Shown: positions 7,109 to 16,873 of the stretch, piece after piece
How positions within the stretch are numbered: the first letter of the stretch is position 1
Layout: every line of letters begins with the position of its first letter
Program-made: the position numbers and the translations under genes
DNA from: Actinoalloteichus caeruleus DSM 43889
GTDB taxonomy: Bacteria; Actinomycetota; Actinomycetes; Mycobacteriales; Pseudonocardiaceae
Reading direction: 5' to 3'
NCBI RefSeq assembly: GCF_000429185.2
Contig: NZ_AUBJ02000001.1
Location: 5,952,001-6,016,000 of the forward strand
DNA length: 64,000 bases
The notes under the pieces: model-generated
What the model was told of the DNA's origin: nothing
What the model saw: the letters and a program-made list of their open reading frames with translations, nothing else
Databases searched by the model: none

Positions 7109-8638
7109 GTGCGCATCCTGGTCACCGGAGCAACCGGGTACATCGGAGGTCGGCTGGTCCCCTTGCTGCTCGAGCGGGGCCACCAGGTCCGCTGCCTGGC
7201 CCGGGACCCGAGGAAGTTGCGGGACGTCCCGTGGGCCCACCGGGTGGAAATCGCCAGGGGGGACGTGCTCGACCAGGAGAGCCTCCGGTCGGCGATGGAC
7301 GGGCGCGACCTGCTCTACTACCTCGTCCACTCCCTGAGCGGCCCGGAGTTCGCCACCACGGACCGGCGGGCAGCGCTGCTCACCGCCGAGGCGGCCCGCG
7401 CGGCCGGGGTGCGGCGGGTCGTCTACCTGGGCGGGCTCCGCCCTCCCGACGCGCGCACCTCCGAGCACCTGGCGTCGCGGACCGAGGTCGGGGAAATCTT
7501 CCTGCACTCCGGGGTGCCCACGGCGGTGCTCCAGGCCGCCGTCATCCTCGGGTCCGGCTCGGTCAGCTTCGAGATGCTCCGCTACCTCACCGAACGCCTA
7601 CCGGTGATGGTCGCCCCCAGGTGGGTCCGCAACCGCATCCAACCCATCGCCATCCGCGACGTCCTGCACTACCTGGTCGGCGCCGCCGACCTGCCAGCGG
7701 AGGTCAACCGCACCTTCGACCTCGGGGGACCGGACGTCCTGACCTACCAGCGGATGATGATCCGCTACGCGGAGGTCGCGGGACTCCCGGCCCGGCACGT
7801 CATCCCCGTTCCCGTCCTCACCCCCAGGTTGTCCTCCTACTGGATCAACCTCGTGACGCCGGTTCCCAGGCGCATCGCCGGGCCACTCATCGACTCCCTC
7901 GCCTACGAGGTCGTGCGCACCGAGGACGACATCAGCCAGTACGTCCCGGACCCGCCGGGCGGCCTCCAGGACTACGAACAGGCCATCCGGCTCGCGATGG
8001 CCAGGATCAGGGACGCCGAGGTGGAGACGCGGTGGGCGAACGCCTCGGTACCCGGTGCCCCGTCGGAGCCCTTGCCCACCGACCCCAGCTGGTCGGGCGG
8101 CTCGCGGTACCAGGACGTGCGGGAACGACGGGTGCCCGTACCCCCCGCCGAGGTCTGGCGGGTCGTCGAGAGCATCGGCGGCGAGAACGGCTGGTACTCG
8201 TTCCCCCTCGCCTGGTCGGTGCGCGGCTGGCTCGACCGCCTGCTGGGCGGCGTCGGACTGCGCCGTGGCCGCCGGGACCCGCGCCGCCTCCACGTCGGGG
8301 ACGCCCTGGACTGGTGGCGGGTGGAGGAGGTCGAGCTGGGGGCGCTGCTGCGGTTGCGCGCCGAGATGAAGATGCCGGGGAGGGCCTGGCTGGAGATGGC
8401 GGTACGGCCGGAGGACGGGGGGAGCGTCTACCGGCAGCGCGCCGTGTTCCTCCCCCGGGGGCTCGCCGGCCAGCTCTACTGGTGGGCGGTCTGGCCCTTC
8501 CACGACCTCGTCTTCGGGGGCATGGCGCGCAACATCGCCCGCGCGGCCGAACGTGACGCCAGGGCGCGGGTGGGAGCCAGGCACGAACCGCCGGCGTCGA
8601 CCTCGTGGCCGGCCGGCTCGACGCACCCCACCGACTAG
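7109..8638 (+). CDS. SDR-type NAD(P)-binding protein fused to DUF2867
   Basis: A 509-residue two-domain protein. Residues 1 to about 290 are an atypical/extended SDR fold with the nucleotide motif TGATGYIGG at the N-terminus and a YLVHSLSG segment after the third strand. Residues from about 330 onward are a DUF2867 domain resembling a START/SRPBCC fold (VPVPPAEVWRVVESIGGENG). The fusion is known in actinobacteria and cyanobacteria, where it is annotated NmrA-like or DUF2867; the substrate is not established. It is 80 bases after copZ and 9 bases before the PPOX gene, so the latter two may be co-transcribed. The start is GTG. Confidence 0.85.
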   Translation: MRILVTGATGYIGGRLVPLLLERGHQVRCLARDPRKLRDVPWAHRVEIARGDVLDQESLRSAMDGRDLLYYLVHSLSGPEFATTDRRAALLTAEAARAAGVRRVVYLGGLRPPDARTSEHLASRTEVGEIFLHSGVPTAVLQAAVILGSGSVSFEMLRYLTERLPVMVAPRWVRNRIQPIAIRDVLHYLVGAADLPAEVNRTFDLGGPDVLTYQRMMIRYAEVAGLPARHVIPVPVLTPRLSSYWINLVTPVPRRIAGPLIDSLAYEVVRTEDDISQYVPDPPGGLQDYEQAIRLAMARIRDAEVETRWANASVPGAPSEPLPTDPSWSGGSRYQDVRERRVPVPPAEVWRVVESIGGENGWYSFPLAWSVRGWLDRLLGGVGLRRGRRDPRRLHVGDALDWWRVEEVELGALLRLRAEMKMPGRAWLEMAVRPEDGGSVYRQRAVFLPRGLAGQLYWWAVWPFHDLVFGGMARNIARAAERDARARVGARHEPPASTSWPAGSTHPTD

Positions 8639-8647
8639 CCTGGACGG

Positions 8648-9112
8648 ATGGCTCCCAAGATCGCGACCAACCAGACCGTCGACCGCGTCGGCCTGCTGGA
8701 CTTCCTCCGCGACCGCCACCGCGCCGTGCTCATCACCCGGCGCTCCGACGGCGGTCCCCAGGCCTCGCCGGTCACCGCGGGTGTCGACCAGGAGGGCCGG
8801 ATCGTGGTGTCCACCTACCCGGAGCGGGCCAAGGCGCGCAACGCACGCCGCGCGCCGGAGGTCAGCGTGCTGTTCCTCTCCGAGGACTTCGACGGGCCCT
8901 GGGTCCAGGTGGACGGCACCGCCGAGGTGGTGGACCTGCCAGACTCGGTCGAACCGCTCGTCGACTACTACCGCGCCATCGCCGGCGAACACCCCGACTG
9001 GGACGAGTACCGGGAGGCGATGCGCCGACAGGGCAAGTCGTTGGTCAGGATCACCCCGACCCGCTGGGGACCGGTCGCCACCGGTGGCTTCCCCGCCCGG
9101 CTGGCCGACTGA
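8648..9112 (+). CDS. PPOX-class (F420-dependent) enzyme
   Basis: A 154-residue split-barrel flavin/F420-binding protein. It begins LLDFLRDRHRAVLITRRSDG, the family opening strand pair, and contains the STYPERAKARNARRAPEVS loop that contacts the cofactor phosphate. It closes with ITPTRWGPVATGGFPAR. This fits the TIGR03618-like F420-dependent group of actinomycetes, which reduce quinones, biliverdin-like compounds or unknown substrates. The start is ATG nine bases after the previous stop. Confidence 0.85.
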   Translation: MAPKIATNQTVDRVGLLDFLRDRHRAVLITRRSDGGPQASPVTAGVDQEGRIVVSTYPERAKARNARRAPEVSVLFLSEDFDGPWVQVDGTAEVVDLPDSVEPLVDYYRAIAGEHPDWDEYREAMRRQGKSLVRITPTRWGPVATGGFPARLAD

Positions 9113-9184
9113 CCGAGGTCGACCACGCCGGGGCGTGGACGTCGGGGCCCGGACGCGGTGGCCGGACCCCGACGGTCACGGGGG

Positions 9185-10465
9185 TCAGGGGTTGGACAGC
9201 GTCTGCTCCGCCTCGCGGAAGAAGCGCTCCACGCCCTCCTCGATGGAGATCCTTCCGTGGCTGATCTCCTCATCGATCCGCGACATCAGCCGTTCGACGC
9301 CCGCGCCACCCGGCGGGGGCGCGATTCCCGGCTCACCGAGCATGTCCTCCACGCTGGCCTCGTACTCGTCGATCACCACGTCGACGCCCTCCAGCTCGGC
9401 CTGCTCCCGCTGGGTGTTGGTCGCCGGCAGACCCCGGTTGGCGCCGAAGATCGAGCCGACCTCCGGGTCGTTGATCATGAAGTCGATGAACTCGGCCGCC
9501 ACCTCGGGGTGCTCCGACCGGGCCGAGACGCTCATCAGCATCGACGGCTTGAAGTACAGCCCGAGCTCGTCGGTGTCCGAGGGGTAGGGCGCCAACGAGA
9601 GCTCACTGCCGTAGGTGTTCTGGGCGCTCGCCATGAAGTTGTCCCAGCCGAACTCGGCGATGACCTGGCCCTTGCCCAGCGCGGTCGCGGTGTCGCCCTT
9701 CACGAGGACTTCCGGCGGGATCGTCGTCCCGTCCTCCCGCATGCGCTCGCTGATCTCCCAGAACTCGGTGAGGTCGGCCTCGTCGAAGCCCAGCTCGCCC
9801 TCGTCGGTGAAGATCGTCTTGCCCTCCTGGCGCAGCAGCACGTCGAGCATGTGCAGGTGCTCACCCAGCGCGCCCGTGGCCCACTGCCGCTCGGGCAGGT
9901 GATCCCGGACGACCGCGATCGCCTCGTGGAACTCCTCCCAGGTCCAGCCCGCCTCGGGCAGCTGGGCCCCGGACTCCTCCCACACCGCCGCGTCGTACTG
10001 GAAGGCCATCATGTTCCGGCCCACCGGCACCGCGAAGTACTCGTCGCCGATCATGCCGGCCTCGTCGAGGCCGGGCAGCAGGTCGTCGACGTTGAGCTCC
10101 TCGCCGATGTGCGGGGTCAGGTCCAGCAACTGGCCCCGCTCGCTGTACTCCCGCAGGTAGGTGTAGTCCATCTGGATGATGTCGGGAGCGTTGCCGCCCG
10201 CGGCCTCGGTGGCGAGCTTCTGCCAGTACCCGCCGAACTCGGAGTACGTCGTGGTGATCTTCACGCCGGGGTTGCGCTCCTCGAACAGCGCCACCGCCTC
10301 GTCGGTCCGTTCGCCGCGATCCGGGTTGCCCCAGAACGTGTAGCGCAGCTCGATGGTCCCGTCACCGCTGTCCGCTCCGCACCCAGCCACTAATGCTGTC
10401 ACCGCGAACGCGGCCGACGTGGCCGCCACCCTGGTCCGCCAGGACCGCCTGGTTCTCAACGACAC
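9185..10465 (-). CDS. ABC transporter sugar-binding lipoprotein (family 1 SBP), orphan
   Basis: A 426-residue extracellular binding protein. A basic N-terminus (RTRRSWRTR), a hydrophobic segment and the lipobox LVAGC mark it as a lipoprotein. The mature part has the family-1 carbohydrate-binding layout: LRYTFWGNPDR, then VALFEERNPGVKITT, DIIQMDYTYL and AVPVGRNMMAFQYD. No permease or ATPase gene adjoins it. It is read leftward, away from the arabinose permeases 5.5 kb to the right. The GTG start at 10465 is preceded by GGGAGAGGA. A 10-bp-stem inverted repeat lies in its leader. Confidence 0.88.
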   Translation of the reverse strand: MSLRTRRSWRTRVAATSAAFAVTALVAGCGADSGDGTIELRYTFWGNPDRGERTDEAVALFEERNPGVKITTTYSEFGGYWQKLATEAAGGNAPDIIQMDYTYLREYSERGQLLDLTPHIGEELNVDDLLPGLDEAGMIGDEYFAVPVGRNMMAFQYDAAVWEESGAQLPEAGWTWEEFHEAIAVVRDHLPERQWATGALGEHLHMLDVLLRQEGKTIFTDEGELGFDEADLTEFWEISERMREDGTTIPPEVLVKGDTATALGKGQVIAEFGWDNFMASAQNTYGSELSLAPYPSDTDELGLYFKPSMLMSVSARSEHPEVAAEFIDFMINDPEVGSIFGANRGLPATNTQREQAELEGVDVVIDEYEASVEDMLGEPGIAPPPGGAGVERLMSRIDEEISHGRISIEEGVERFFREAEQTLSNP

Positions 10466-10515
10466 TGTTGTCTTCCTCTCCCGGATTGCCCCCCGCCCTG
10501 GAGGCGGGGTCAGCA

Positions 10516-10549
10516 CGTTCCGACGGGCGCGGGGCGCGACGTCGGAACG
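10516..10549. promoter_or_regulatory. Inverted repeat in the leader of the sugar-binding lipoprotein gene
   Basis: Perfect 10-bp arms CGTTCCGACG / CGTCGGAACG surround a 14-base GC-only loop, 51 bases upstream of the GTG. It could be a repressor operator or an RNA hairpin; the sequence does not decide between them. Confidence 0.5.
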
Positions 10550-11404
10550 GCAGTCTGCGGCGGAACGCGGTGAAGGGTCACCTCGCTCCGGCGATGTGCT
10601 GGTGGGCGTGGGCCCCACCCCGCCCGGAGGCGCCGGCGAGCCGGTGGCGGTGGGGCGGGTCGCCCGGTGTCCCGCCCCCGTCACCCGCTGGCCGGGATCG
10701 CTGGCGGTGGTACGACCACGACGGCGGTCCGGCCCATACCGGCACCCGGAGGTCAGCGGTGGGCGTGCCTGGCGTCGCGTGGCGAGGCCGAGAGGATGCC
10801 CGCATCGGCGTCTCCTTCGACGTTGCGGTGCCGCGACACGTGGCGCGGCGGCCTGGACCTGACCCGCCCCGCGACTCCACTCGCGGTCGCGCTCACCGGT
10901 GGGGGCCGGACAGGCCCCGGGGGCGGTGGGTGGCGTCACCGTAGGCCGGGAACCGGACATTCTCAAAGTCGCTGGCCAATATCGGCCTGCCAGCCGCCCT
11001 CGGGGGCCGTCACCGGCCGCGACACGGTGATGACGCAGGTCAGCGGGCTGTCACCTCGGGTGAGGCCGGGACCACGCAACGATCACGGAATCGGATGAAA
11101 CGGACGTGCGGCCGGGGTCCCGTCCCCTCGGCCCCGCCGGGCCGGGCGCGCACCGGGACGGCTGGGCCGGCGGGACGTCGGCCGCCGAACCCGGGAGGGA
11201 TCCCGCGCCCGTGGCCCCTGGCTCGTCCGGTGGTGGCGCACGCCGGGTCGAGGGGAGCGACGTGCTCGCGGGCTGACGGCCCGGGAGGTCGCGGCCGGGG
11301 TGTCGCGGGCGCTGCCTGAGGCGGGGCGTGGTCGCTCGCGCGGGACATCGCGTTCCCGTGTTCGAGGCCCCGTCGTCGCCCGGCGGGGGAGCCCCGATGG
11401 CACT
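10550..11404. other. Long gene-poor intergenic stretch
   Basis: About 850 bases between the leftward M14 gene and the leftward sugar-binding gene. All open frames have low-complexity Arg/Pro/Gly translations and no family signature. Around 10960-11000 the sequence is slightly less GC-rich. I see no RNA gene that I can support. Confidence 0.4.
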
Positions 11405-11435
11405 CCGCCCCGCCACCCGGTGGGCGGCGGGGCGG
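11405..11435 (-). terminator. Hairpin after the M14 peptidase gene
   Basis: A 10-bp stem CCGCCCCGCC / GGCGGGGCGG with an 11-base loop lies 19 bases past the leftward stop codon. Confidence 0.6.
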
Positions 11436-11453
11436 GCGGACCGGCATGTCCGG

Positions 11454-14027
11454 TCAGGCCGAGACGGCCCAGAACACCGCGTTGCCCACCTGGGCGTGGA
11501 GCCCCTTGGGATGCGCCCGGAACAGCGGCTCCGTGCCGAAGAGCACGGTCCGCGCGCCGCGCTCAGCGACACCGCTCACCACGGAGGCGGCGCCGGCGGC
11601 CGCTCCCGGGCCCCGATCCCCCGCGCTCCAGTGGCCGGCGACGAGGGGGCCGTCCTCCTCGTAGCGCTGTTCGACCCGCACCTCCGGGCCCAGCTCCGTG
11701 AACCACAACGGCGAGTACACGAAGGAGTGGTCGGGGGCGTGGGTCCCGACGGGACCCGAACCGCCGGAGACGGCGACGACGCCGTTGGCGTTCGACGGCC
11801 CGGCGACGGCGGAGACCGTGAGCAGGTCCGCCTCGGCGTTGAACGTCGCACCGGTGCCGCCCCGGGTCACGACGCCGCCGACCTCGAGGAAGTCGTCCAG
11901 CGCCGAGCGCGCCGCCACGGACAGGGCGGAGTAGCGCAGTCCGGAGGAGACGTAGAGGACATCGACGTCCGACCAGTCGAACCCGTCGTCGAGCACGGCC
12001 GTCGACACGGACCGGACCTCGAAGCCCAGGTCCCGCAGCACCAACGACTCGTCGGCGGACGCCGCCGCCGCGACCACCGGCCGGTGCAGGGGGACGCCCC
12101 GCTCCCCGTGCGCCGAAGCGGTGAAACGGACCCCGTACCGGTCGGCCACGGTCCGCGCCTCCGACCTGGCCGACGCGGGCAGCACCACGGAACCGTCGTC
12201 CAGCCGGTGGACCGCCTGACCGCCGGCCAGCAGGGCGTTCACCGCCCGCACGTCCCCGCCGTCCACCACGTCGAGGGCCAGGTCGGATCCTGGCGGGGCG
12301 TCCACCGCACCCGTCGGCCCAGCGGCCGCCACCGGGCTGGTCGCCACGGCGGGTGCCTCGTCGGGCACCACGTCCACGGACGCGCCCCACAGCAGGCCGT
12401 GGCTCCACCCCGAGATGTCGTACATCGTGGGAACGTCGGTCGAGATGTCCCGCCCCGCCTCCAACATCACGTTCGCCAGTCCCCGTTTCGGCTGGTGCAT
12501 GTCCACCAGGTACGAACCGGCGGGGTAGGACGCACCGCCGAGCCGGAAACCGGCCTCCGCGCGTTCCACCCGCACGTCGTGGGCCACCAGGTGGTCCACC
12601 AGGCGGGCCGCGGCGGCCTCGGAGCGCTGTCCCGGGCCGGCGGGGATCACGTAGGCGCGGGGGAAGGTGGTGTGGTAGCGGTCCTCGTCACCGAACCCCG
12701 GGACGTAGTCGTCCTCCACGTCCCGCTGAGCCTCACCGGCCCAGCCCCGCCGGAACAGTTCGATCTGGTCGGCCACCAGCGACTCGCGGTGCTCCACCAC
12801 GTAGTCGAGCGCGGCGTCGATCGTGGCCTCGGCGACGTCGGTGTTGATCCCGGCCCGGCGCCGCAGTTCCTCCACCGGCAGCGTGTCGTACTGGGTGCGG
12901 TTGACGCGCATCGGCACCTCGACGGTGTGACCGACCGCTCCGTGGTAGATCGCGTACATCGGCGTGAAGATCGGTGGCCAGGCGTCCCACGCCCCCGGCT
13001 GGTAGTCGCGGAAGGGGATGTCCACCTGGCGGGTCTCCGGGTGCCCCAGGTCCTGGACCGCCCGCTCCATGCCGAGCGCGTTGGCGTAGGCGTGCCTGAT
13101 GTACAGGTCGAACTCGTAGTTCTGCCCGTGCGGTGGCGTCCCGGGTTCGATCAGGGTGTCGCCGGTGTACCCGTGCTGGTCGAGCATCAGCACCGGTTGG
13201 GTCGCGATGAGCACGTCGCGGGCCGCTCGGGACTCCGGCTGCGACGAGGTGATGTGGTCCCGGTTGACGTCGAAGCCGGCCGCGTTGGACCGGGTGCCGG
13301 CCACCCGGCCGTCGGGGTTGTTGCTGATCGTGACGTGGACCCGCGTCTCCTCGAGCAGGGTGCGGACGTCCTCGTCGTTCGAGGTCGCGAGCCGCTCGAT
13401 GACCCGCATGGCCCCGTCGGTGCCCTCCCACTCGTCACCGTGGATGTTGGCGTTGATCCACACCGGCGCCTTGTACTGGGCCCGCAGCGCGCCGCGCCGG
13501 GCGGCCAGGTCCGGGTTGTCCTGGATGAGGTCCCGCCAGGCGTCCTGCCGGCGGGTCTCGGCCGGGCGTTCGGGGGCGGTCACCGTGACGAGGTAGAGGT
13601 CGCGGCCCTGGGTGGACTCGCCGACGACCTCGACCGAGACCCGGTCGCTCTCCCGCTGGAGGTCGTTCAGGCGCGGGGCGATCTCGTGGTAGGGCAGCAG
13701 GCCCAGTTTGACGGCGCGGTCCCCGGGGGCCTCGGGGTACTCGCGAAGTCGTGTCTGGCGCGGGTACCCCTGCTGGACACCGGGGTCGCCCAGGGTGGGG
13801 GCGGGTCCCGACAACGATCGGCCGCCCGGTGTCCCGGGCTGGTTCTCCCCGGCGACCGGGACCGTGCGGCTGGTGGGCCCGGGCGCGGCGACCTCGTGCC
13901 GGTCGGGGCCGTTCCCGGGGTCGCGGTGGGTGGCGGGCGCGGCCTGCGCCGTGCCGGGCCCGAGCGCGGCGCCGACGGCGAGGGCCGCGCTGAGCAGGAC
14001 AGAGGTGAGACGACGCGGCAACGACAA
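11454..14027 (-). CDS. Secreted M14 family zinc carboxypeptidase-like metallopeptidase
   Basis: An 857-residue exported peptidase. A Sec signal is visible (basic start, LLSAALAVGAALG, cleavage near AQA-AP). The M14 site is intact: INANIHGDEWEG supplies His196 and Glu199, NNPDGR supplies the substrate arginine, and LDQHGY supplies the third zinc ligand. The C-terminal 400 residues form an additional region with a GATase/ThuA-like pattern (VDVLYVSSGLRY) and no clear named domain. The start is a TTG at 14027, chosen because AGGAGGT sits three bases upstream and the signal peptide follows directly; a GTG 45 bases upstream has no ribosome-binding site. It stands alone. Confidence 0.88.
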   Translation of the reverse strand: MSLPRRLTSVLLSAALAVGAALGPGTAQAAPATHRDPGNGPDRHEVAAPGPTSRTVPVAGENQPGTPGGRSLSGPAPTLGDPGVQQGYPRQTRLREYPEAPGDRAVKLGLLPYHEIAPRLNDLQRESDRVSVEVVGESTQGRDLYLVTVTAPERPAETRRQDAWRDLIQDNPDLAARRGALRAQYKAPVWINANIHGDEWEGTDGAMRVIERLATSNDEDVRTLLEETRVHVTISNNPDGRVAGTRSNAAGFDVNRDHITSSQPESRAARDVLIATQPVLMLDQHGYTGDTLIEPGTPPHGQNYEFDLYIRHAYANALGMERAVQDLGHPETRQVDIPFRDYQPGAWDAWPPIFTPMYAIYHGAVGHTVEVPMRVNRTQYDTLPVEELRRRAGINTDVAEATIDAALDYVVEHRESLVADQIELFRRGWAGEAQRDVEDDYVPGFGDEDRYHTTFPRAYVIPAGPGQRSEAAAARLVDHLVAHDVRVERAEAGFRLGGASYPAGSYLVDMHQPKRGLANVMLEAGRDISTDVPTMYDISGWSHGLLWGASVDVVPDEAPAVATSPVAAAGPTGAVDAPPGSDLALDVVDGGDVRAVNALLAGGQAVHRLDDGSVVLPASARSEARTVADRYGVRFTASAHGERGVPLHRPVVAAAASADESLVLRDLGFEVRSVSTAVLDDGFDWSDVDVLYVSSGLRYSALSVAARSALDDFLEVGGVVTRGGTGATFNAEADLLTVSAVAGPSNANGVVAVSGGSGPVGTHAPDHSFVYSPLWFTELGPEVRVEQRYEEDGPLVAGHWSAGDRGPGAAAGAASVVSGVAERGARTVLFGTEPLFRAHPKGLHAQVGNAVFWAVSA

Positions 14028-14588
14028 GCGACCTCCTCGGACGTGGTTCTCGTGATCCTTAGCCACGCTCACTACCGCGTCAAGTCGCGGTGAAGCGTGG
14101 TCATGCCACGGGGGTTGGTGTCGCGCCGGGGAGCGTCAGTCCAGTGTGGACCCCCGGTGCGTCGAGCGGACGAGGGGGCGGCGCGGTCCGCTCGTCCCCC
14201 GTCCGGTCGTGGGGTGCCCCGCCCGGGTGGCTCCCCGCTGGTCCGATCGGCGGGGGCGTGGGTGGGGCGCTCGGGCGCCGTCGGAGGTCCGGGCGGCGAA
14301 CACCTGATCCCACCGGCCCGCACTGGTGATGTGGATCACTACCGATTCGTGGGGCGTGAGCTCGTGACCATCCGACCCGACGGCTTTGGTTCGATATTTC
14401 GTACATTTCCTGGTCGTTGTGTGGGCACGGAATTGAGGGAACGTCCCGAGTCGGCCCCAGATTCACCAGCGGTTCTCGTCCGAAAGCGGTCACGTCTCGC
14501 TCTTGTTCCGTTGACTCCGCTGTAATCCGCGTCATAGCTTGCGTTCGAGGAACCGGATCAATGTCGATATACGGGACAGGGTGCTGCC
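14028..14588. other. Divergent intergenic region between the peptidase and arabinose operon
   Basis: About 560 bases with no supported gene. Positions 14330-14420 and 14520-14580 are less GC-rich and probably carry the promoter of the arabinose operon. A short imperfect site, GTGATGTGGATCAC at 14326-14339, could bind a GntR- or LacI-type regulator; I give it little weight. Confidence 0.4.
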
Positions 14589-15920
14589 GTGACACCACGC
14601 GATCGCTCCCGTCGCCTCAGCCGCCGCGCGGTGCTGGGGGGCGCACTCGGACTGGGTTCGCTCGGCGCGCTCGGAGCTCTGGGCGCCTGCGCGCCGCCGC
14701 GCTTCTCCGACGGGACACCACTCCGCTTCTGGCACCTCTTCGCCGGCGGCGACGGCATCAACATGAACCAGATGCTGGACGCCTACCGCGCCGCCCACCC
14801 CGAGGTGGACCTGGAGGCGGTGACGCTGGCCTGGGGCGAGCGGTACTACACCAAGCTCTCGATGTCCGGGGCCGGCGGGCGGGCCCCCGACGTCAGCGCG
14901 CTCCACCTGGCGCGGCTGCCCGGCTACGCGCCGAGCGGGCTCATCGACCCGTTGCGGCCGGACCTGCTCGCCGAGGCGGGGATCCGGGAGGAGGACTTCC
15001 CCCCGGAACTGTGGCGGCGCTCGCACCACGACGGACGGCTCTTCGCCGTGCCGTTGGACGTGCACCCCTACGTCCTGTACTACAACGTGGACGTCTGCGA
15101 GCGGGCCGGCCTCCTCGCTCCGGACGGCTCACTGGCCCCGATCACCGGGCAGGACGAGCTCCGGGCCGCCTTCGCCGCGGCCAAGGAGGTCACCGGGCAC
15201 CACGGACTGGTCACCGAGACGGTCGGCAGCGACACCGTCGGTCCCTGGCGGGTCTTCTGGACCCTCTACCGCCAGCTGGACGGGCACCTCCTCACCCCGG
15301 AGGGCACCGGCCTCGCCGTCGACGACGACAAGGTGCTGCGGGTCCTCGAGTACATGCGAGGGCTGACCGACGACGGCCTCGCCCCGAGGGAGGTCGACGT
15401 CAACGGTGCGGTGTCGCTGTTCGCCAGCGGGCACGCCGGCTTCTTCATCTTCGGCGACTGGGAGGTCAGCACCTTCCTCGAGACCGGGACGCCGTTCTCC
15501 ATGACCCGCATACCCCAGGTCTTCGACAACGCCAACGCCCAGGCCGACGCGCACGTCTTCGTGCTGCCCCACCGGTCCGACCGCACTGACGAGGACCACC
15601 GCCGGATCTACGAGTTCGTGGCCTTCCTCCTGCGCCAGAGCATCACCTGGGCGCGGGGCGGACACGTCCCCGTGTACCGACCGGTCCAGGAGGACCCGGA
15701 GTACCTCGACCTCCGGCCGCAGTCCAACTACCGGTCCGTCGCCGACGACGCCCAGCTGGACCCGGAGGTGTGGTTCGCGGGGTCCGCGTCGGTGATGTGG
15801 CTCGAACTGGGCGCGGTGATCTCGGCGGTCTTCTCCGGCCGCACCAGTCCGGAGCAGGGCGTCCTCGGCATCCGCCGGGTGATGGAGGACCTGCTCGACC
15901 GTCCGAATCCGATCGACTGA
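14589..15920 (+). CDS. ABC sugar-binding lipoprotein of the arabinoside operon
   Basis: A 443-residue family-1 solute-binding protein. The N-terminus has a twin-arginine-like SRRLSRRAVLGGALG and a lipobox ending GAC, so it is probably exported by Tat or Sec and lipid-anchored. The mature part carries LRFWHLFAGGDG, DAYRAAHPEVDLEAVT and FAVPLDVHPYVLYYN, typical of oligosaccharide binders. It is the first gene of a run with two permeases, two GH43 enzymes and one GH51 enzyme. The ligand is therefore inferred to be arabino-oligosaccharides. The GTG start is 14 bases before the permease only in the next gene; here it follows a weak RBS. Confidence 0.9.
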   Translation: MTPRDRSRRLSRRAVLGGALGLGSLGALGALGACAPPRFSDGTPLRFWHLFAGGDGINMNQMLDAYRAAHPEVDLEAVTLAWGERYYTKLSMSGAGGRAPDVSALHLARLPGYAPSGLIDPLRPDLLAEAGIREEDFPPELWRRSHHDGRLFAVPLDVHPYVLYYNVDVCERAGLLAPDGSLAPITGQDELRAAFAAAKEVTGHHGLVTETVGSDTVGPWRVFWTLYRQLDGHLLTPEGTGLAVDDDKVLRVLEYMRGLTDDGLAPREVDVNGAVSLFASGHAGFFIFGDWEVSTFLETGTPFSMTRIPQVFDNANAQADAHVFVLPHRSDRTDEDHRRIYEFVAFLLRQSITWARGGHVPVYRPVQEDPEYLDLRPQSNYRSVADDAQLDPEVWFAGSASVMWLELGAVISAVFSGRTSPEQGVLGIRRVMEDLLDRPNPID

Positions 15921-15934
15921 GGGGAGGGGCCGCC

Positions 15935-16873
15935 ATGACCGTCGACACGGGACCCACCGGCACGACCCGGCGCGCGCCCGCCACCGCGAGTCCACCCCGA
16001 CGACGGCGCCGCAACCTGACCGGGCTGCTGTTCGTGCTCCCCTTCCTGCTGGCCTACGCGCTGTTCCTCGGCTGGCCCCTGGTGGGCGGTCTGATCAGCA
16101 GTCTCACCGATGCCAGCCTCGCCAGCGACGAGGCCCGGTTCGTCGGCCTCGACAACTACGCGGAGGCGGTAGGCGACCCCGCCGTCTGGCAGGCACTGTG
16201 GGTCACCGTCAAGTTCACCCTGCTCAGCACCCCGCTGCTGGTGGCCGTCGGACTGGTGATGGCCCTGCTCACCAACCACCTCAGCCCCGGGCGCTGGCTG
16301 TGGCGCCTCGCCTTCTTCGCCCCGTACGTCCTGCCGTCCACCGTCGTCACGATGATTTTCGTCTGGATCTTCCAGCCGGACTTCGGACTGGCAGACGGCC
16401 TGCTGGCGAGCCTGGGGATCGACGCCGACATCGGGTGGCTGACCGAGCCGAACACCGCGATGATGTCGGTGGTCCTGACCACCGTGTGGTGGACGGTCGG
16501 GTTCAACTTCCTGTTGTACCTGGCCGGGCTCCAGGCGATCCCCCACCACCTGTACGAGGCGGCCGAGCTGGACGGGGCCACCTGGTGGGACAAGCTCTGG
16601 CGGATCACGCTGCCGATGCTGCGTCGCACGACCGGACTGGTCGTGGTGCTCCAGCTGCTGGCCTCGCTGAAGATCTTCGACCAGTTCTACCTGATGACTG
16701 GTGGCGGACCGGAGCACACCACCCGACCGGTGATCCAGTACATGTACCAGACCGGGTTCACCAACTTCCGCATCGGCTACGCCTCCGCCATCTCCTACAT
16801 CCTGTTCGCCCTGATCCTGGTCGTCGCCGTCGCCCAGATCCGGCTCTTCCGACCGCGCGAGGAGGCATCGTGA
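15935..16873 (+). CDS. ABC sugar transporter permease, MalF type
   Basis: A 312-residue inner-membrane permease with six predicted helices. The basic cytoplasmic start PRRRRRN precedes LTGLLFVLPFLLAYALF. The cytoplasmic EAA loop reads EAAELDGATWWDKLWRITLP at about residue 208, the contact site for the ATPase. It sits 14 bases after the binding-protein gene, and its stop overlaps the next permease start. No ATPase gene is present; a shared MsiK-type ATPase encoded elsewhere is the usual solution in actinomycetes. Confidence 0.93.
   Translation: MTVDTGPTGTTRRAPATASPPRRRRRNLTGLLFVLPFLLAYALFLGWPLVGGLISSLTDASLASDEARFVGLDNYAEAVGDPAVWQALWVTVKFTLLSTPLLVAVGLVMALLTNHLSPGRWLWRLAFFAPYVLPSTVVTMIFVWIFQPDFGLADGLLASLGIDADIGWLTEPNTAMMSVVLTTVWWTVGFNFLLYLAGLQAIPHHLYEAAELDGATWWDKLWRITLPMLRRTTGLVVVLQLLASLKIFDQFYLMTGGGPEHTTRPVIQYMYQTGFTNFRIGYASAISYILFALILVVAVAQIRLFRPREEAS

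Noticed and set aside
10550-11404. A possible LacI-type regulator for the sugar genes
   Set aside because: No frame in this stretch carries an HTH start or ligand-domain motif.
11328-14093. A 921-residue forward frame
   Set aside because: It is antisense to the M14 peptidase, whose active-site motifs and signal peptide are intact on the reverse strand.
14326-14339. GTGATGTGGATCAC as operator of the arabinose operon
   Set aside because: Five-base arms and no second copy near the operon; too weak to list as a feature.
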